21,386 nt of DNA, from NCBI GenBank assembly GCA_946482565.1, contig CAMLSB010000018.1, positions 1 through 21,386 of the forward strand, in the 5' to 3' direction. The notes under the pieces were generated by a model that searched no databases, was not told the origin of the DNA, and worked only from the letters and a program-made list of their open reading frames with translations. The translations under genes were made by a program, and so were the position numbers. Below are positions 1 through 8,709 of this stretch, in pieces; the first letter of the stretch is position 1; every line of letters starts with the position of its first letter. This DNA comes from an uncultured Lysobacteraceae bacterium. Its GTDB lineage: Bacteria > Pseudomonadota > Gammaproteobacteria > Xanthomonadales > Xanthomonadaceae.

Positions 1-361
1 GATCGACCTTGTTGTTGACGTGGATGACGTCGTCGTTCTCGAAGCAGCGCACCACGTGGGTGATCGCGTCCACCTCGCGGATGTGGGCCAGGAACTTGTT
101 GCCCAGGCCCTCGCCGCTGGCCGCGCCAGCCACCAGGCCGGCGATGTCAACGAACTCGACCGCCGTGGGCACGACCTTCTGCGGCTTCACGATGTCCGAC
201 AGCGCGCCCAGGCGCGGGTCCGGGACCGGCACCACGCCCACGTTCGGCTCGATCGTGCAGAAGGGGAAGTTGGCCGCGGCGATGCCCGCCTTGGTCAACG
301 CGTTGAAGAGGGTCGACTTGCCGACGTTCGGCAGCCCGACGATGCCGCACTTGATGCCCAT
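1..361 (-). CDS. ychF: Redox-regulated ATPase/GTPase YchF (OLA1 family), N-terminal part
   Basis: This is the first 120 residues of YchF, a universally conserved TRAFAC-class P-loop NTPase of the Obg group that prefers ATP and associates with ribosomes and stress responses (family knowledge). The reading begins [20 protein letters not shown], giving the G1/P-loop at about residues 9-16. It is followed by the switch I segment [10 protein letters not shown] (about 34-43), the G3 motif DIAGL, and the EGLGNKFL and HVVRCF stretches typical of YchF. The 3' end lies beyond base 1, so the coiled-coil and TGS domains are not visible. The start codon shares its first base with the last base of the pth stop (TAATG junction), so translation is probably coupled to pth. 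The pth-ychF pairing is common in bacteria. Confidence 0.96.
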   Translation of the reverse strand, partial: MGIKCGIVGLPNVGKSTLFNALTKAGIAAANFPFCTIEPNVGVVPVPDPRLGALSDIVKPQKVVPTAVEFVDIAGLVAGAASGEGLGNKFLAHIREVDAITHVVRCFENDDVIHVNNKVD

Positions 362-942
362 TAATCCCTACCCGTGTGCAGGCGCTTCATCGCCTCGTTG
401 AAATCGCCTTCGACCGCGAGCGGCAGCACCGACATCGCATCGTCGATGGCGCGCAGGATCGAGGCTTCGTCGTCCCTGCCCGGTTTGCCCAGCACCCATG
501 GCGTCACCCGGTCCTTGTGGCCGGGGTGGCCGATGCCGATGCGCAACCGGTGGAAACGACCGTGCTTGAGCAACTGCATGGTGTCGCGCAACCCGTTCTG
601 GCCGCCGTGGCCGCCGTCGAACTTGAGCCGCGCCTGGCCCGGCGGCAGGTCGAGTTCGTCGTGGACGAGCAGCGCCTCCTCGGGTTCGATCTTCCAGTAA
701 CGCAGCGCCGCGGCGACCGACTTGCCCGATTCGTTCATGTACGTGGCCGGCTTCAGCAGCCAGACCTGGCGGCCCGCGATGTCGATCTTGCAGGTCTCGC
801 CGAACAATTTGGATTCCAGCCCGAACCGCGCGCCTTCGCGCATCGCCAGGGCATCGACGAACCAGAACCCGGCGTTGTGCCGGGTCCTGAGGTGTTCGGC
901 GCCGGGATTGCCCAGCCCGACGATGAGCCGCAGGCCCGCCAT
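361..942 (-). CDS. pth: Peptidyl-tRNA hydrolase
   Basis: Cytoplasmic esterase that recycles peptidyl-tRNA dropped from ribosomes by cleaving the peptide-tRNA ester bond. The 193-residue protein has the normal family length. The active-site residues known from E. coli Pth are all present: N12 in GLGNPG, catalytic H22 in RTRHNAGF, N70 in [11 protein letters not shown]95 in LVHDELD and N116 in [11 protein letters not shown]. It starts at the ATG giving [14 protein letters not shown]. It lies 54 bases downstream of rplY, across a strong GC hairpin, and overlaps the ychF start by one base. The rplY-pth-ychF order groups translation functions. Nothing is missing or odd in the protein. Confidence 0.98.
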   Translation of the reverse strand: MAGLRLIVGLGNPGAEHLRTRHNAGFWFVDALAMREGARFGLESKLFGETCKIDIAGRQVWLLKPATYMNESGKSVAAALRYWKIEPEEALLVHDELDLPPGQARLKFDGGHGGQNGLRDTMQLLKHGRFHRLRIGIGHPGHKDRVTPWVLGKPGRDDEASILRAIDDAMSVLPLAVEGDFNEAMKRLHTGRD

Positions 943-956
943 CGCGAAAACACGGG

Positions 957-983
957 CCGGCGCGCCCGCGAAAGGCGCGCCGG
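957..983 (-). other. Perfect 10-bp stem-loop between rplY and pth
   Basis: CCGGCGCGCC and its exact reverse complement flank a 7-base loop in the 54-base gap between the rplY stop and the pth start. On the transcribed minus strand the stem is followed after three bases by GTGTTTTCG, which has only four T residues. It is therefore not a canonical intrinsic terminator. It could be a partial attenuator, or a stabiliser of the upstream rplY message, which would set lower pth/ychF expression. Structure is seen; function is inferred. Confidence 0.5.
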
Positions 984-996
984 AACCGGGTCCTGC

Positions 997-1659
997 TTAC
1001 TCGGCCTTGCCGGCGTCGGACTTGCCGGCGTCGGCCGCAGGCGCGACGGCCGCTTCGGCCGGAGCCTCGGGCTCGGCCTCGGTGCGTGCGAATCGCGCCA
1101 TCACCACCGCCACGTCGTGGTCGGCGCCCAGGCGCAGTTCCGGCACTTCGACGCCCTTCGGCAGCGCCACCTGCGACAGGTGGACGGTGTCGCCCGGCTT
1201 CAGCGCCGACAGGTCGACGTCGATGTGCTCGGGCAGGTCGCCCGGCAGGCAGCTGACGTGGATCTCGTTCAGCTCGTGCGTGACGACGACGCCGGCGGTC
1301 TTGCCCGCGGGCGAGTTCGCGACGTTGACGAAGCGCAGCGGGACCGAGACGCGGATCGCCTCGTTCGCGCTCACGCGCTGGAAGTCGATGTGCATGATGC
1401 GCTGCTTGTACGGGTGGCGCTGCAGGTCGCGCAGGAGGACCTTCTGCGACTTGCCGTCGATCTCGAGGTCGAGGATCGACGAATAGAACCACTCGCTCTG
1501 GCTGACCAGCCAGGTGCGCTCGTGCTCGAGCTGGATGCTCTGCGGCTCGGCGTGGCCGCCGTAGACGATGGCCGGGACCTGGCCCGCATGACGCAGGCGG
1601 CGGCTCGCACCCTTCCCCTCGTCCTTGCGGCTGGTCGCCGAAATCTTGTGATCGGACAT
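997..1659 (-). CDS. rplY: 50S ribosomal protein L25/general stress protein Ctc
   Basis: 5S rRNA-binding ribosomal protein of the long TL5/Ctc type (220 residues), not the short 94-residue E. coli L25. The N-terminal L25 domain (about residues 5-95) carries the family signature GKGASRRLRHAGQVPAIVYG. The C-terminal beta-barrel domain (about 100-190) includes LPGDLPEHIDVDLSALKPGD. The tail is a low-complexity Ala/Glu/Pro/Lys extension (about 193-220) ending in DAGKSDAGKAE, encoded by a short direct repeat (CTTGCCGGCGTCGG at 1006-1019 and 1021-1034). It follows prs by 82 bases on the same strand, with two hairpins in the gap, and precedes pth. The assignment is firm; only the role of the tail is unknown. 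Confidence 0.97.
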   Translation of the reverse strand: MSDHKISATSRKDEGKGASRRLRHAGQVPAIVYGGHAEPQSIQLEHERTWLVSQSEWFYSSILDLEIDGKSQKVLLRDLQRHPYKQRIMHIDFQRVSANEAIRVSVPLRFVNVANSPAGKTAGVVVTHELNEIHVSCLPGDLPEHIDVDLSALKPGDTVHLSQVALPKGVEVPELRLGADHDVAVVMARFARTEAEPEAPAEAAVAPAADAGKSDAGKAE

Positions 1660-1709
1660 TTTCGATTACTCACTCTGCTTGCGATGAACCGCCTCGCGGC
1701 GGCGATGTC

Positions 1710-1733
1710 GGCTCTCCCGCGACCAGGAGAGCC
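1710..1733 (-). other. Stem-loop(s) in the prs-rplY gap
   Basis: GGCTCTCC pairs perfectly with GGAGAGCC across an 8-base loop, 9 bases past the prs stop. A second small hairpin (CCGCC/GGCGG with a 4-base loop) follows at about 1690-1703. Neither is followed by a T-run on the minus strand, so this is not a textbook terminator. It may protect the 3' end of prs mRNA or act as an rplY leader. Confidence 0.4.
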
Positions 1734-1741
1734 GTGTGGCG

Positions 1742-2707
1742 TCAGTCCACGTAGAGCGAACTGACGGATTCCCCGAAGGCGATGCGGCGGATGGTTTCCG
1801 CGAGCAGCTCGGCGACGCTGAGCTGGCGGATCTTGCCGCATTCCTTCGCCGCCTCGGACAGCGGGATGGTGTCGGTCACCACCAGCTCGTCCAGGTCGGC
1901 CTTCGAAACATTCGCGATCGCGGCGCCCGAGAGCACCGGATGCGTGCAGTACGCGACCACGCGCGTCGCGCCCCGCGCCTTCAGCGCCACCGCCGCCGCG
2001 CACAGCGTGCCGGCGGTGTCGACGATGTCGTCGACCAGCACGCAGACCTTGCCGGACACGTCGCCGATGATGTTCATCACCGTCGCGACGTTGGCCTTCG
2101 GGCGGCGCTTGTCGATGATCGCCAGGTCCGCGTCGTCGAGCCGCTTGGCGATCGCCCTCGCCCGCAGCACGCCGCCGACGTCGGGCGACACCACGATCAG
2201 GTTCTCCGTGCCGTAGTTGCGCCAGATGTCGGCGAGCAGCAGCGGCGAGGAGTACACGTTGTCGACCGGGATGTCGAAGAAGCCCTGGATCTGCTCGGCG
2301 TGCAGGTCCACGGTGAGCACCCGGTCGGTGCCCACCGTCGAGAACATCTGCGCCGCGACCTTGGCCGTGATCGGCACCCGCGCCGAACGCGGGCGGCGGT
2401 CCTGCCGGGCATAGCCGAAGTACGGCACCACCGCGGTCACGCTGCTGACGGAGGCGCGCTTGAGCGCGTCGATCAGCACCAGCAGCTCGACCAGGTTCTC
2501 CGCGCTCGGCGCGCAGGTCGGCTGGATGACGAAGACGTCCTGGCCGCGGACGTTTTCCTCGATCTCGACCTGCACCTCGCCGTCCGAGAAGCGCCCCACC
2601 AGCGCGCGCCCCGGGCGCACGCCCAGCTGCTTGCACACGGCGTGCCCGAGGTCGCGGTTGGCGTTGCCCGAGAACACCAGCAAGTTGCGATCGTCCTGCA
2701 CCGACAT
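1742..2707 (-). CDS. prs: Ribose-phosphate pyrophosphokinase (PRPP synthetase)
   Basis: Makes 5-phosphoribosyl-1-diphosphate from ribose 5-phosphate and ATP, supplying purines, pyrimidines, histidine, tryptophan and NAD. The protein is 321 residues, close to the usual class I bacterial length. Visible family elements are [18 protein letters not shown] (about 38-55), [20 protein letters not shown] (about 96-115), the [17 protein letters not shown] segment (134-150), the flexible catalytic loop [19 protein letters not shown] (199-217) and the PRPP-binding motif [12 protein letters not shown] (223-234). It sits 81 bases downstream of tRNA-Gln and upstream of rplY. The lolB-ispE-prs order matches that of E. 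coli. A purine-rich stretch (AGAGGCGAAGCGGAC) precedes the ATG. Confidence 0.98.
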   Translation of the reverse strand: MSVQDDRNLLVFSGNANRDLGHAVCKQLGVRPGRALVGRFSDGEVQVEIEENVRGQDVFVIQPTCAPSAENLVELLVLIDALKRASVSSVTAVVPYFGYARQDRRPRSARVPITAKVAAQMFSTVGTDRVLTVDLHAEQIQGFFDIPVDNVYSSPLLLADIWRNYGTENLIVVSPDVGGVLRARAIAKRLDDADLAIIDKRRPKANVATVMNIIGDVSGKVCVLVDDIVDTAGTLCAAAVALKARGATRVVAYCTHPVLSGAAIANVSKADLDELVVTDTIPLSEAAKECGKIRQLSVAELLAETIRRIAFGESVSSLYVD

Positions 2708-2788
2708 GTCCGCTTCGCCTCTGACGCTTCAGCAGTGGATGGACCAAACGGGCTTTTCGAGAGCCGGCTTTTTGGAACGATGAAACCG

Positions 2789-2865
2789 TGGCAGGGGCGG
2801 CAGGATTCGAACCTGCGAATGCCGGGATCAAAACCCGGTGCCTTGGACCACTTGGCGACGCCCCT
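2789..2865 (-). tRNA. tRNA-Gln (anticodon UUG), CCA encoded
   Basis: Read on the minus strand, the 77-base gene folds as a standard cloverleaf. The acceptor AGGGGCG pairs with CGCCCCT, with a G discriminator and genome-encoded CCA. The D-arm contains CCAAGTGGTCCAAGG. The anticodon stem is CCGGG/CCCGG, with loop TTTTGAT and therefore anticodon TTG. The T-arm is GCAGG/CCTGC around the TTCGAAT loop. The first pair is A1-U72. The gene lies between ispE and prs on the same strand. Its 5' half is also read as the last codons of ispE, whose TGA stop falls in the anticodon loop. No separate promoter is obvious. Confidence 0.96.
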
Positions 2866-3736
2866 GCAGGCGGAACGCGTCCAGCGCGGCGTGCAACGCA
2901 GACCGTGCCGCGCCCCCGGCGATCCAGCCGCCCAGGCCCGGCGGCAAGGACTGCAAAGCCGCCTGCGCCGAGGCGCGATCCCCGAATTCCACGAAACAGC
3001 CACTGCCCGACCCGGTCAACCGCGGCTCGCCGACCCGCGCCAGCGCGGCGAACGCGGCCTCGACGGCCGGTTCGCGGCGGCGCAGCACCGGCTCGAACGC
3101 ATTGCCGAGCGGGGCACCTGAAACGAAGTCGGCTATTGTCGCGGGCGCCGCATCCCGCGTCAATTCAGGGGCTTGGAACAGGCTGGCGGTCGAGGCGTGG
3201 ACGCCGGGATCGACGAGCAGGTACCAGGCCGGCGACAGTTCGACGGGCGCCAGGCGCTCGCCGACGCCCTCGGCCCAGGCGTCGTGGCCGCGCACGAAGA
3301 CCGGTACGTCCGCGCCGAGTTGCAGGCCCAGGGCAGCGAGGCGCTCGAGGCCGAGGTCCGTGCCCCAGAGGGCGTCCAGCGCCAGCAGGGCCGTTGCGGC
3401 ATCGGAAGAGCCGCCACCGAACCCGGCTCCGGCGGGAATCCGCTTTTCGACGAAGATGTCGGCACCAAGCGGTAAATTAGTTTCACTTCGCAGCATGTTC
3501 GCGGCACGTACCGCAAGGTCGGCGGTCGGGTCGAGCCCTGGCGGCAGGTCGCCATGGCGGATGATGCGGCCGTCGTCGCGGATGCGAAGGCGCAGTTCGT
3601 CGCCCCAGTCGAGGAGGCGGAAGACGGTCTGCAGCAGGTGGTAGCCATCGTCGCGACGGCCGACGATGCGCAGGAACAGGTTGAGCTTCGCGGGCGCCGG
3701 CCACGAGGACCAGCCGTCCGGGTCGGCGTCAGGCAT
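2828..3736 (-). CDS. ispE: 4-diphosphocytidyl-2-C-methyl-D-erythritol kinase
   Basis: GHMP-family kinase of the non-mevalonate (MEP) isoprenoid pathway, phosphorylating CDP-ME with ATP. Motifs include [10 protein letters not shown] with K17, the ATP-binding loop [17 protein letters not shown] (about 101-117), GADVP with the likely catalytic D143, and GSGSGCF (242-248). The chosen start is the ATG giving MPDADPDGW, 26 bases after lolB. A GTG that overlaps the lolB stop (GTGA) is a possible alternative and would add ten residues. The protein is 302 residues. Homology to E. coli IspE ends near [10 protein letters not shown]. The last 14 or so residues, [14 protein letters not shown], are an extension, and the final 11 residues plus the stop are encoded inside the tRNA-Gln gene. 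No stop precedes the tRNA. Confidence 0.96.
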   Translation of the reverse strand: MPDADPDGWSSWPAPAKLNLFLRIVGRRDDGYHLLQTVFRLLDWGDELRLRIRDDGRIIRHGDLPPGLDPTADLAVRAANMLRSETNLPLGADIFVEKRIPAGAGFGGGSSDAATALLALDALWGTDLGLERLAALGLQLGADVPVFVRGHDAWAEGVGERLAPVELSPAWYLLVDPGVHASTASLFQAPELTRDAAPATIADFVSGAPLGNAFEPVLRRREPAVEAAFAALARVGEPRLTGSGSGCFVEFGDRASAQAALQSLPPGLGGWIAGGAARSALHAALDAFRLQGRRQVVQGTGF

Positions 3737-3762
3737 GCCCTGCCCGTCGGCCGGGATCGGGC

Positions 3763-4437
3763 TCACGGGGAACCGTCGCCCCAGGCGTCGACCACGAGCC
3801 GCACCCGCGCGGCATCGCGACTGGCAGTGATCCGCATCGGCAGCACCGTTCCGTCGGACCGGGGTTGCCAGTCGGCGTAATCGAGGGTCCAGCCGTCCTG
3901 GTGCAGGCGGACGAGGCGGCCGTCGGCGGCGAATTCGAGTTCCGCGCGGCTGCCCCCCGTGGGCGCGCTGACGCCGGCGCGCGCGCCGCGGACCCAGCTG
4001 GCGAGCGCGCCGACCGGGATCTCCCAGCCGGTGGCTTCGCGCAGCAAGGTCGCGGCATCGGTGCCGCGGCGCGGACCGCCGTCGAGGCCTTCCAGCACGA
4101 CGTCGCCCTCGCGGCCCGACAGGCGCCAGCCCTGCCGCGTGACGGGCGCGCTCAGTTCGACGCTGAAGTCCCCGCCATGCTGCTGCCATTCGAGCCGGCC
4201 ACTGCCGCCTCGGCCGTTGTTGGTGAGCGCGACGCGGCCTTCGAGGCGCCAGTCCGGATGCAGGGCGAGCGCGGCCTCGTGCGCGGCCTGCGCGGCCATC
4301 GCGGCGTCGTGCTCCGCAGGCGAAAGCACCACCGGTGGCGGGGCGCGCATCGGCGCGACGGCGCAACCCGCAAGCGCGAGCACGCCGGTGAACATCACGG
4401 CGGCCAGTGCCGCACGGGAACGCGGATGCGCGCTCAT
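3763..4437 (-). CDS. lolB: Outer-membrane lipoprotein LolB
   Basis: Receives lipoproteins from periplasmic LolA and inserts them into the outer membrane. The 224-residue protein has a lipoprotein signal with lipobox LALAGC, lipidated Cys at position 25, followed by Ala, consistent with outer-membrane sorting. The mature part shows the LolB-type beta fold, with [20 protein letters not shown] (about 62-81), [16 protein letters not shown], then [14 protein letters not shown] and [10 protein letters not shown]. Its ATG overlaps the stop of the upstream TPR gene (ATGA). It is followed by ispE, the conserved gammaproteobacterial arrangement. The divergent hemA nearby supports the assignment. Confidence 0.93.
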   Translation of the reverse strand: MSAHPRSRAALAAVMFTGVLALAGCAVAPMRAPPPVVLSPAEHDAAMAAQAAHEAALALHPDWRLEGRVALTNNGRGGSGRLEWQQHGGDFSVELSAPVTRQGWRLSGREGDVVLEGLDGGPRRGTDAATLLREATGWEIPVGALASWVRGARAGVSAPTGGSRAELEFAADGRLVRLHQDGWTLDYADWQPRSDGTVLPMRITASRDAARVRLVVDAWGDGSP

Positions 4438-6224
4438 GCGCCGGTCTTCTCCAGCGCGCGCTGCAACGAGCGGTTGGCGGGATCGAGCTTGCGGCTCTCC
4501 TCGAACCAGCGGCGCGCCGCGTCGTGGTCGCCGCTGACCCAGGACACTTCGCCCAGGTGCGCGGCGATGTCCGGGTCCTTCTGCAGCGAGAACGCGCGGC
4601 GCAGCTGCACCAGCGCCTCGTCGTTGCGGCCGAGGCGATACAGCACCCAGCCGTAGCTGTCGATGATCGCGGCATTGTCCGGCTCGGCGACGCGCGCGCG
4701 GTCGATGAGTTCCAGCGCCTCGGTGTAGCGCGTGGTGCGGTCGGCGAGCGTGTAGCCCAGTGCGTTCAGGGTGGCCACGTTGTCGGGTTCGGCGACGAGG
4801 ATGCGGCGCAGGTCGGCTTCGGCGCGCGGGATGTCGTCGCGACGCTCCCAGGCCAGGCCGCGTGCATAGAGCAGCGCGCTGTCGTCGGGGAAGGCGGCGA
4901 GGCCGCGTGCGTAGGCGTCGAGTTCGCCGGCGGCGTCGCCGTCGTCGTTGCGCAGTTCGGCCTCGAACAGGTAGGCGTCGCGGCGCGTGTCGTCGTCGGC
5001 AGCCGCCTGTGCCTGCAGCTTGCGCAGCACCGCGTACGCTTCGCTGCCGCGATGCAGGGAATGCAGCACGCTCGCGGCGCGCAAGGCCGCCTGCCAGCGC
5101 TCGTCGCCGCCGGGCACGCCCTGGTACCAGCGCAGCGCATCCTCGGGACGCTCGAGGAACTCGGCGACCTGCCCGAGGAGCAGGCGCCGCGCCGGGTCGG
5201 GGCTGGACGAATCGCGCTGCAGCGCGTCGTACAGCGCGCCCAGCGCGGTACGGTCGCCGGCGCGCGCCAGCAACGAAGCCCGCAGGCGGTAGGTGCGATC
5301 GTCCTGCGGTCCGCGCGCGAGCGTGGCCGCCGCTGCGGCGGGATCGCCCAGCGACTCGTATTCGCCCGCCACGGCAAGCCGCAGGTCCTGGCTGGTGGCG
5401 GTGGCCTTCTCCAGCCCGGCGAGCACCGCGCGTGCTTCGCCGGGCCTGCCGCCGGCGCGCAGCTGGCTGGCGTGGAGCAGCGCGACGCGCGGTTCGTCCG
5501 GGAAGCGCTGGATCACCGCAGCCACGATCCGCGACGCCAGCGCGTGGTCGTCGAGGCGTTGCGCGAGGCCGCCGAACGCGAGCCAGGCCTGGAGCTTCGG
5601 CGGGATCGCCTTGCGTTCGATCGCTTCGCTGGCGAGTTTCGCGGCGAGCTTCGGGTTCCTGCCGCCATCGAGTGCGGCGAGTGCGTGCTTCCAGCCGTCG
5701 GCACGGCGCGCGTCGAGCAAAGCGAAGAATTCGCGGCGCGCGGCCGCTGCGTCGTCGCGGCGCAACGCCAGCGCGAGCGCCGCCGCGCCGGCCGCGGCCG
5801 AATCCGGCGCGCGCGCGCGCCACAGCGCGAGCGCCTGGCCGCTGCGCGCGTCGTCGCCGGCGAGCAACGCGATGCGGGTCGCGCGCTCGGCCAGGCCGGC
5901 ATCGCCAGGCGCCGCGGTCGCGGCATCCAGGTACCAGCGGACGGCGTCGTCGAGGCGGCCGGCCTGCAGCGCGAATTCGCCGGCCATCGTCGATTCGATC
6001 ACCGCGGCCGGCACCCTGGCGCTGGCCGGCGGCGTGTGCGTGTGCGCGGCCGGCGCGTGCCTTGCAGCGACGGGCGCGGCGACAGCACGCCCGGCGACGG
6101 CAGGCCCGGCAGCCGCGAATGCCGCGACCGCGAGGATCGCGCAGGCCGCAGCGTGCCGGACGCCTGCGAGGATCGGCAGCGCGCGCCCCCGCGAGGCACG
6201 GCCCTGGAAGGGTGGGAATCGCAT
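4434..6224 (-). CDS. Exported tetratricopeptide-repeat protein
   Basis: A long TPR protein (596 residues from this start) coupled to lolB by an ATGA overlap. The N-terminus has basic residues, then a hydrophobic Ala-rich segment ending about AAGPAVAG, so it is probably secreted to the periplasm or envelope. After an Ala/Pro/His linker, helical repeats fill the rest. Clear TPR units near the C-terminus include [60 protein letters not shown] and [20 protein letters not shown]. The start is uncertain: in-frame ATGs lie at 6224, 6245 and 6278, and none has a clear Shine-Dalgarno. The shortest puts the signal peptide nearest the N-terminus. TPR proteins act as interaction scaffolds. Its place upstream of lolB suggests an envelope role, but no specific function can be assigned. 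Confidence 0.85.
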   Translation of the reverse strand: MRFPPFQGRASRGRALPILAGVRHAAACAILAVAAFAAAGPAVAGRAVAAPVAARHAPAAHTHTPPASARVPAAVIESTMAGEFALQAGRLDDAVRWYLDAATAAPGDAGLAERATRIALLAGDDARSGQALALWRARAPDSAAAGAAALALALRRDDAAAARREFFALLDARRADGWKHALAALDGGRNPKLAAKLASEAIERKAIPPKLQAWLAFGGLAQRLDDHALASRIVAAVIQRFPDEPRVALLHASQLRAGGRPGEARAVLAGLEKATATSQDLRLAVAGEYESLGDPAAAAATLARGPQDDRTYRLRASLLARAGDRTALGALYDALQRDSSSPDPARRLLLGQVAEFLERPEDALRWYQGVPGGDERWQAALRAASVLHSLHRGSEAYAVLRKLQAQAAADDDTRRDAYLFEAELRNDDGDAAGELDAYARGLAAFPDDSALLYARGLAWERRDDIPRAEADLRRILVAEPDNVATLNALGYTLADRTTRYTEALELIDRARVAEPDNAAIIDSYGWVLYRLGRNDEALVQLRRAFSLQKDPDIAAHLGEVSWVSGDHDAARRWFEESRKLDPANRSLQRALEKTGA

Positions 6225-6335
6225 GCTGGCGGCGGCAACGGGCATGAAGGGCGGCCGGGCCGTAAAATGGCGGCCCATTGGCGCCGAAGCTTAACGTACG
6301 CGCCTGAACCGCTTCGTCGACGCACCCCACCTTTC
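6225..6335. promoter_or_regulatory. Divergent promoter region between TPR-lolB operon and hemA
   Basis: About 110 bases separate the preferred TPR start from the hemA start. On the plus strand TAAAAT (6263-6268) is a good -10 candidate for hemA, leaving a leader of roughly 60 bases; TAACGT (6292-6297) is a second. On the minus strand TAAGCT, in the AAGCTT palindrome near 6290-6295, is a weak candidate -10 for the TPR-lolB operon if the 6278 start is used. No convincing -35 was seen for any of these. Confidence 0.35.
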
Positions 6336-7601
6336 ATGACCCTGGTCGCCATCGGCATCAACCACCAGACCGCGCCCGTGGAATTGCGCGAACGGGTGGC
6401 GTTCGCCGATCACGCGCTGCCCGGGGCGCTGGCCGCCGTGCGCGGGCTCGAAGGCGTGCGCGAGGCGGTGCTGCTGTCCACCTGCAACCGCACCGAGCTG
6501 TACGCAGTCGCCGACGACGATGGCCGCGCGCTCGACGCGTGGCTGGCCACGCATCCGGGCGCGGACGCCGCCGCGAATGCCGACCTGCGCCCCTACCTGT
6601 ACCGGCACGAGGGCAGCGAGGCCGTGCGCCACCTGTTCCGCGTCGCCACCGGCCTGGATTCGCTGGTGCTCGGCGAGCCGCAGATCCTCGGCCAGGTGAA
6701 GCAGGCCTGGGCGACGGCACGCACGGCCGGCGCGCTCGGCGGCCAGCTCGATCGCTTGTTCCAGCAGGCCTTCGTCGCCGCCAAGCGCGCGCGCACCGAC
6801 ACGCGCATCGGCGCCAACCCGGTGTCGATCGCTTCGACGGCCGTGCGCCTGGCGCAGGCCTCGTTCGCGCGCCTGGAGGATTCGGTGGTGCTGCTGGTCG
6901 GCGCCGGCGAAACCATCGAACTCGTCGCGCGCCACCTCGCCCAGGCGAAAGTGAAGCGCCTGCTCGTCGCCAACCGCACGCTGGTGCACGCGCAGGAACT
7001 GGCGAGCCGCCACGGCGGCGTCGCGCTGCCGCTGGAGGAATTGCAGCGCCACCTGGCCGAGGCCGACATCGTGTTCTCCGCGACCGCCAGCCGCGAACCG
7101 GTGGTGCTGCGATCGCACGTCGAGGCTGCGCTCGCGCAACGCAGGCACCGGCCGATGCTGCTGCTCGACCTCGCGGTGCCGCGCGACATCGAACCGGGCG
7201 TGGCCAAACTGCGCGATGCGTTCCTCTACACCATCGACGACCTCGAGAAGGCCGTCGAGGACAACCGCCGCGGCCGCCGCGAAGCCGCCGAGGCCGCCGA
7301 GGCCATCGTCGACCTGCAGGTCGCGCGCTACGCGGAAGCGCAGGTCGCGGCGACGCGCGCCACGCCGCTCAAGCGCCTGCGCGCGCATGGGGAAGGCGCG
7401 CGCGACGAGGTGCTGGCGAAGGCGCGGCAGCAACTGCGCGCGGGCCACGACCCGGGCGAGGTGCTCGACTTCCTCGCCAACACACTGACCAACCGCCTGC
7501 TGCACGCACCGACGGTCGCCTTGCGACAGGCCGCGCTGGAAGGCGATACGGCGCTTGCGCGCGCCACGGAGAAACTGTTCCCCGATGGCGATGCGTCCTG
7601 A
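6336..7601 (+). CDS. hemA: Glutamyl-tRNA reductase
   Basis: First committed step of C5-pathway tetrapyrrole synthesis: NADPH-dependent reduction of glutamyl-tRNA(Glu) to glutamate-1-semialdehyde. The 421-residue protein starts [19 protein letters not shown]. It carries the catalytic cysteine C50 in [12 protein letters not shown], the substrate-binding segment [20 protein letters not shown], the Rossmann motif [15 protein letters not shown] (about 188-202), [12 protein letters not shown] and the [13 protein letters not shown] signature. The C-terminal dimerisation domain follows. It is transcribed divergently from the TPR-lolB-ispE operon, as hemA is from lolB in E. coli, and overlaps prfA by one base (TGATG). 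The start is fixed by the conserved N-terminus, although no Shine-Dalgarno is evident. Confidence 0.98.
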   Translation: MTLVAIGINHQTAPVELRERVAFADHALPGALAAVRGLEGVREAVLLSTCNRTELYAVADDDGRALDAWLATHPGADAAANADLRPYLYRHEGSEAVRHLFRVATGLDSLVLGEPQILGQVKQAWATARTAGALGGQLDRLFQQAFVAAKRARTDTRIGANPVSIASTAVRLAQASFARLEDSVVLLVGAGETIELVARHLAQAKVKRLLVANRTLVHAQELASRHGGVALPLEELQRHLAEADIVFSATASREPVVLRSHVEAALAQRRHRPMLLLDLAVPRDIEPGVAKLRDAFLYTIDDLEKAVEDNRRGRREAAEAAEAIVDLQVARYAEAQVAATRATPLKRLRAHGEGARDEVLAKARQQLRAGHDPGEVLDFLANTLTNRLLHAPTVALRQAALEGDTALARATEKLFPDGDAS

Positions 7602-8683
7602 TGCTGCCTAGCCTGCGTCGCAAGCTCGAAGCCCTCGCCGAACGCCGTGACGAGCTCGAACGGCTGCTGGCCGACCCCGGCGTGATCGGCGACAACGACC
7701 GCTTCCGCGCGCTGTCGCGCGAGTTCTCGCAGCTCGAGCCGGTCGCCGTCGCGCTCGGTGCCGAAGCGCAGGCGCGCCGCGACCTGGAATCCGCGCAGGC
7801 GATGCGCGGCGACGCCGAATTCGCCGCGCTCGCCGAGGAAGAAATCGACGCGGCCAACGCGCGCCTGGCCGAACTCGAATCCGAGCTGATGGCGCAGCTG
7901 GTGCCGAAGGATCCGCGCGACGAAGGCAACCTCTACCTCGAAGTGCGCGCCGGCACCGGAGGCGACGAAGCCGCGATCTTCGCGGGCGACCTGTTCCGCA
8001 TGTACGCGCGCTACGCCGAGCGCCAGGGCTGGCGCGTCGAAGTGGAATCGGCAAATGCCGGCGAGCACGGCGGGTATCGCGAGATCGTCGCCCGCGTCGA
8101 GGGCCGTGGCGCGTATTCGAAGCTGAAATTCGAATCCGGCACGCACCGCGTGCAGCGCGTGCCCGAGACCGAAGCGCAGGGTCGCATCCACACGTCCGCG
8201 GCGACGGTGGCGATCATCGCCGAGGATGCGAGCGACGTCGCGATCGAGATCAATCCCGCCGACCTCAAGGTCGACACCTTCCGCTCCTCGGGCGCGGGCG
8301 GCCAGCACGTCAACAAGACCGAATCGGCGATCCGGATCACGCACGTGCCGAGCGGCGTGGTGGTCGAGTCGCAGACCGAGCGCAGCCAGCACGCCAACCG
8401 CGACAAGGCCATGAAGCGGCTCAAGGCGATGCTGGTCGAGGCCGAGGTCGAGAAGCGCGCGGCCGCGCAGGCCGCCGACCGCAAGCTCCAGGTCGGCAGC
8501 GGCGACCGCAGCCAGCGCATCCGCACCTACAACTATCCGCAGGGCCGGATCACCGACCACCGGGTCGACGGGCTGACCTTGTACGACCTGCCGAACGTGC
8601 TGGACGGCAACCTCGACGCGCTGGTCGAGCGCCTGTCGCGCGAACAGCAGGCCGACGAGCTGGCGCGGCTGGGTCGCGAATGA
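7601..8683 (+). CDS. prfA: Peptide chain release factor 1
   Basis: Class I release factor that reads UAA and UAG and triggers peptidyl-tRNA hydrolysis. It has 360 residues, the same as E. coli RF1. The catalytic GGQ is at 233-235 in [20 protein letters not shown]. The codon-recognition tripeptide at 188-190 reads PET (PAT in E. coli), within [18 protein letters not shown]; this fits the PxT pattern of RF1 and excludes RF2. The N-terminal coiled helical domain precedes the [19 protein letters not shown] segment. It is translationally coupled to hemA. The methyltransferase gene prmC, which often follows prfA, is not present immediately downstream here. Confidence 0.98.
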   Translation: MLPSLRRKLEALAERRDELERLLADPGVIGDNDRFRALSREFSQLEPVAVALGAEAQARRDLESAQAMRGDAEFAALAEEEIDAANARLAELESELMAQLVPKDPRDEGNLYLEVRAGTGGDEAAIFAGDLFRMYARYAERQGWRVEVESANAGEHGGYREIVARVEGRGAYSKLKFESGTHRVQRVPETEAQGRIHTSAATVAIIAEDASDVAIEINPADLKVDTFRSSGAGGQHVNKTESAIRITHVPSGVVVESQTERSQHANRDKAMKRLKAMLVEAEVEKRAAAQAADRKLQVGSGDRSQRIRTYNYPQGRITDHRVDGLTLYDLPNVLDGNLDALVERLSREQQADELARLGRE

Positions 8684-8697
8684 AGTCGCGGACGGCA

Positions 8698-8709
8698 TAG
8701 ACTGCGCGC
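8698..8709 (+). promoter_or_regulatory. Candidate -10 box abutting the GNAT start (leaderless promoter)
   Basis: TAGACT is followed by exactly GCGCGC and then ATG. A -10 hexamer ending six bases before the start codon would put the transcription start on, or next to, the A of ATG. No Shine-Dalgarno is present. The same arrangement recurs before wrbA and the asparaginase-like gene. A -35 box is not convincing. Confidence 0.55.

Noticed and set aside
376..1764. A 462-residue plus-strand frame antisense to pth and rplY
   Set aside because: Both minus-strand genes are complete and conserved; the antisense frame shows no domain.
2708..2788. Promoter or terminator between tRNA-Gln and prs
   Set aside because: A small GC palindrome (AGCCGGCT) is present, but there is no stem with a T-run and no convincing -35/-10 pair.
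1371..2831. A 486-residue minus-strand frame across prs and rplY
   Set aside because: It is out of frame with prs, which has complete motifs, and reads as Arg/Gly-rich shadow sequence. Its start lies in the tRNA gene.
5809..5823. Alternating GC run as a special structural site
   Set aside because: It lies inside the TPR coding frame as ordinary Ala/Arg codons, and similar runs are frequent throughout the window.
4407..6335. Long plus-strand open frame upstream of hemA, antisense to the TPR gene
   Set aside because: Composition is that of an antisense shadow, with no recognisable domain. HemA homology begins exactly at 6336.
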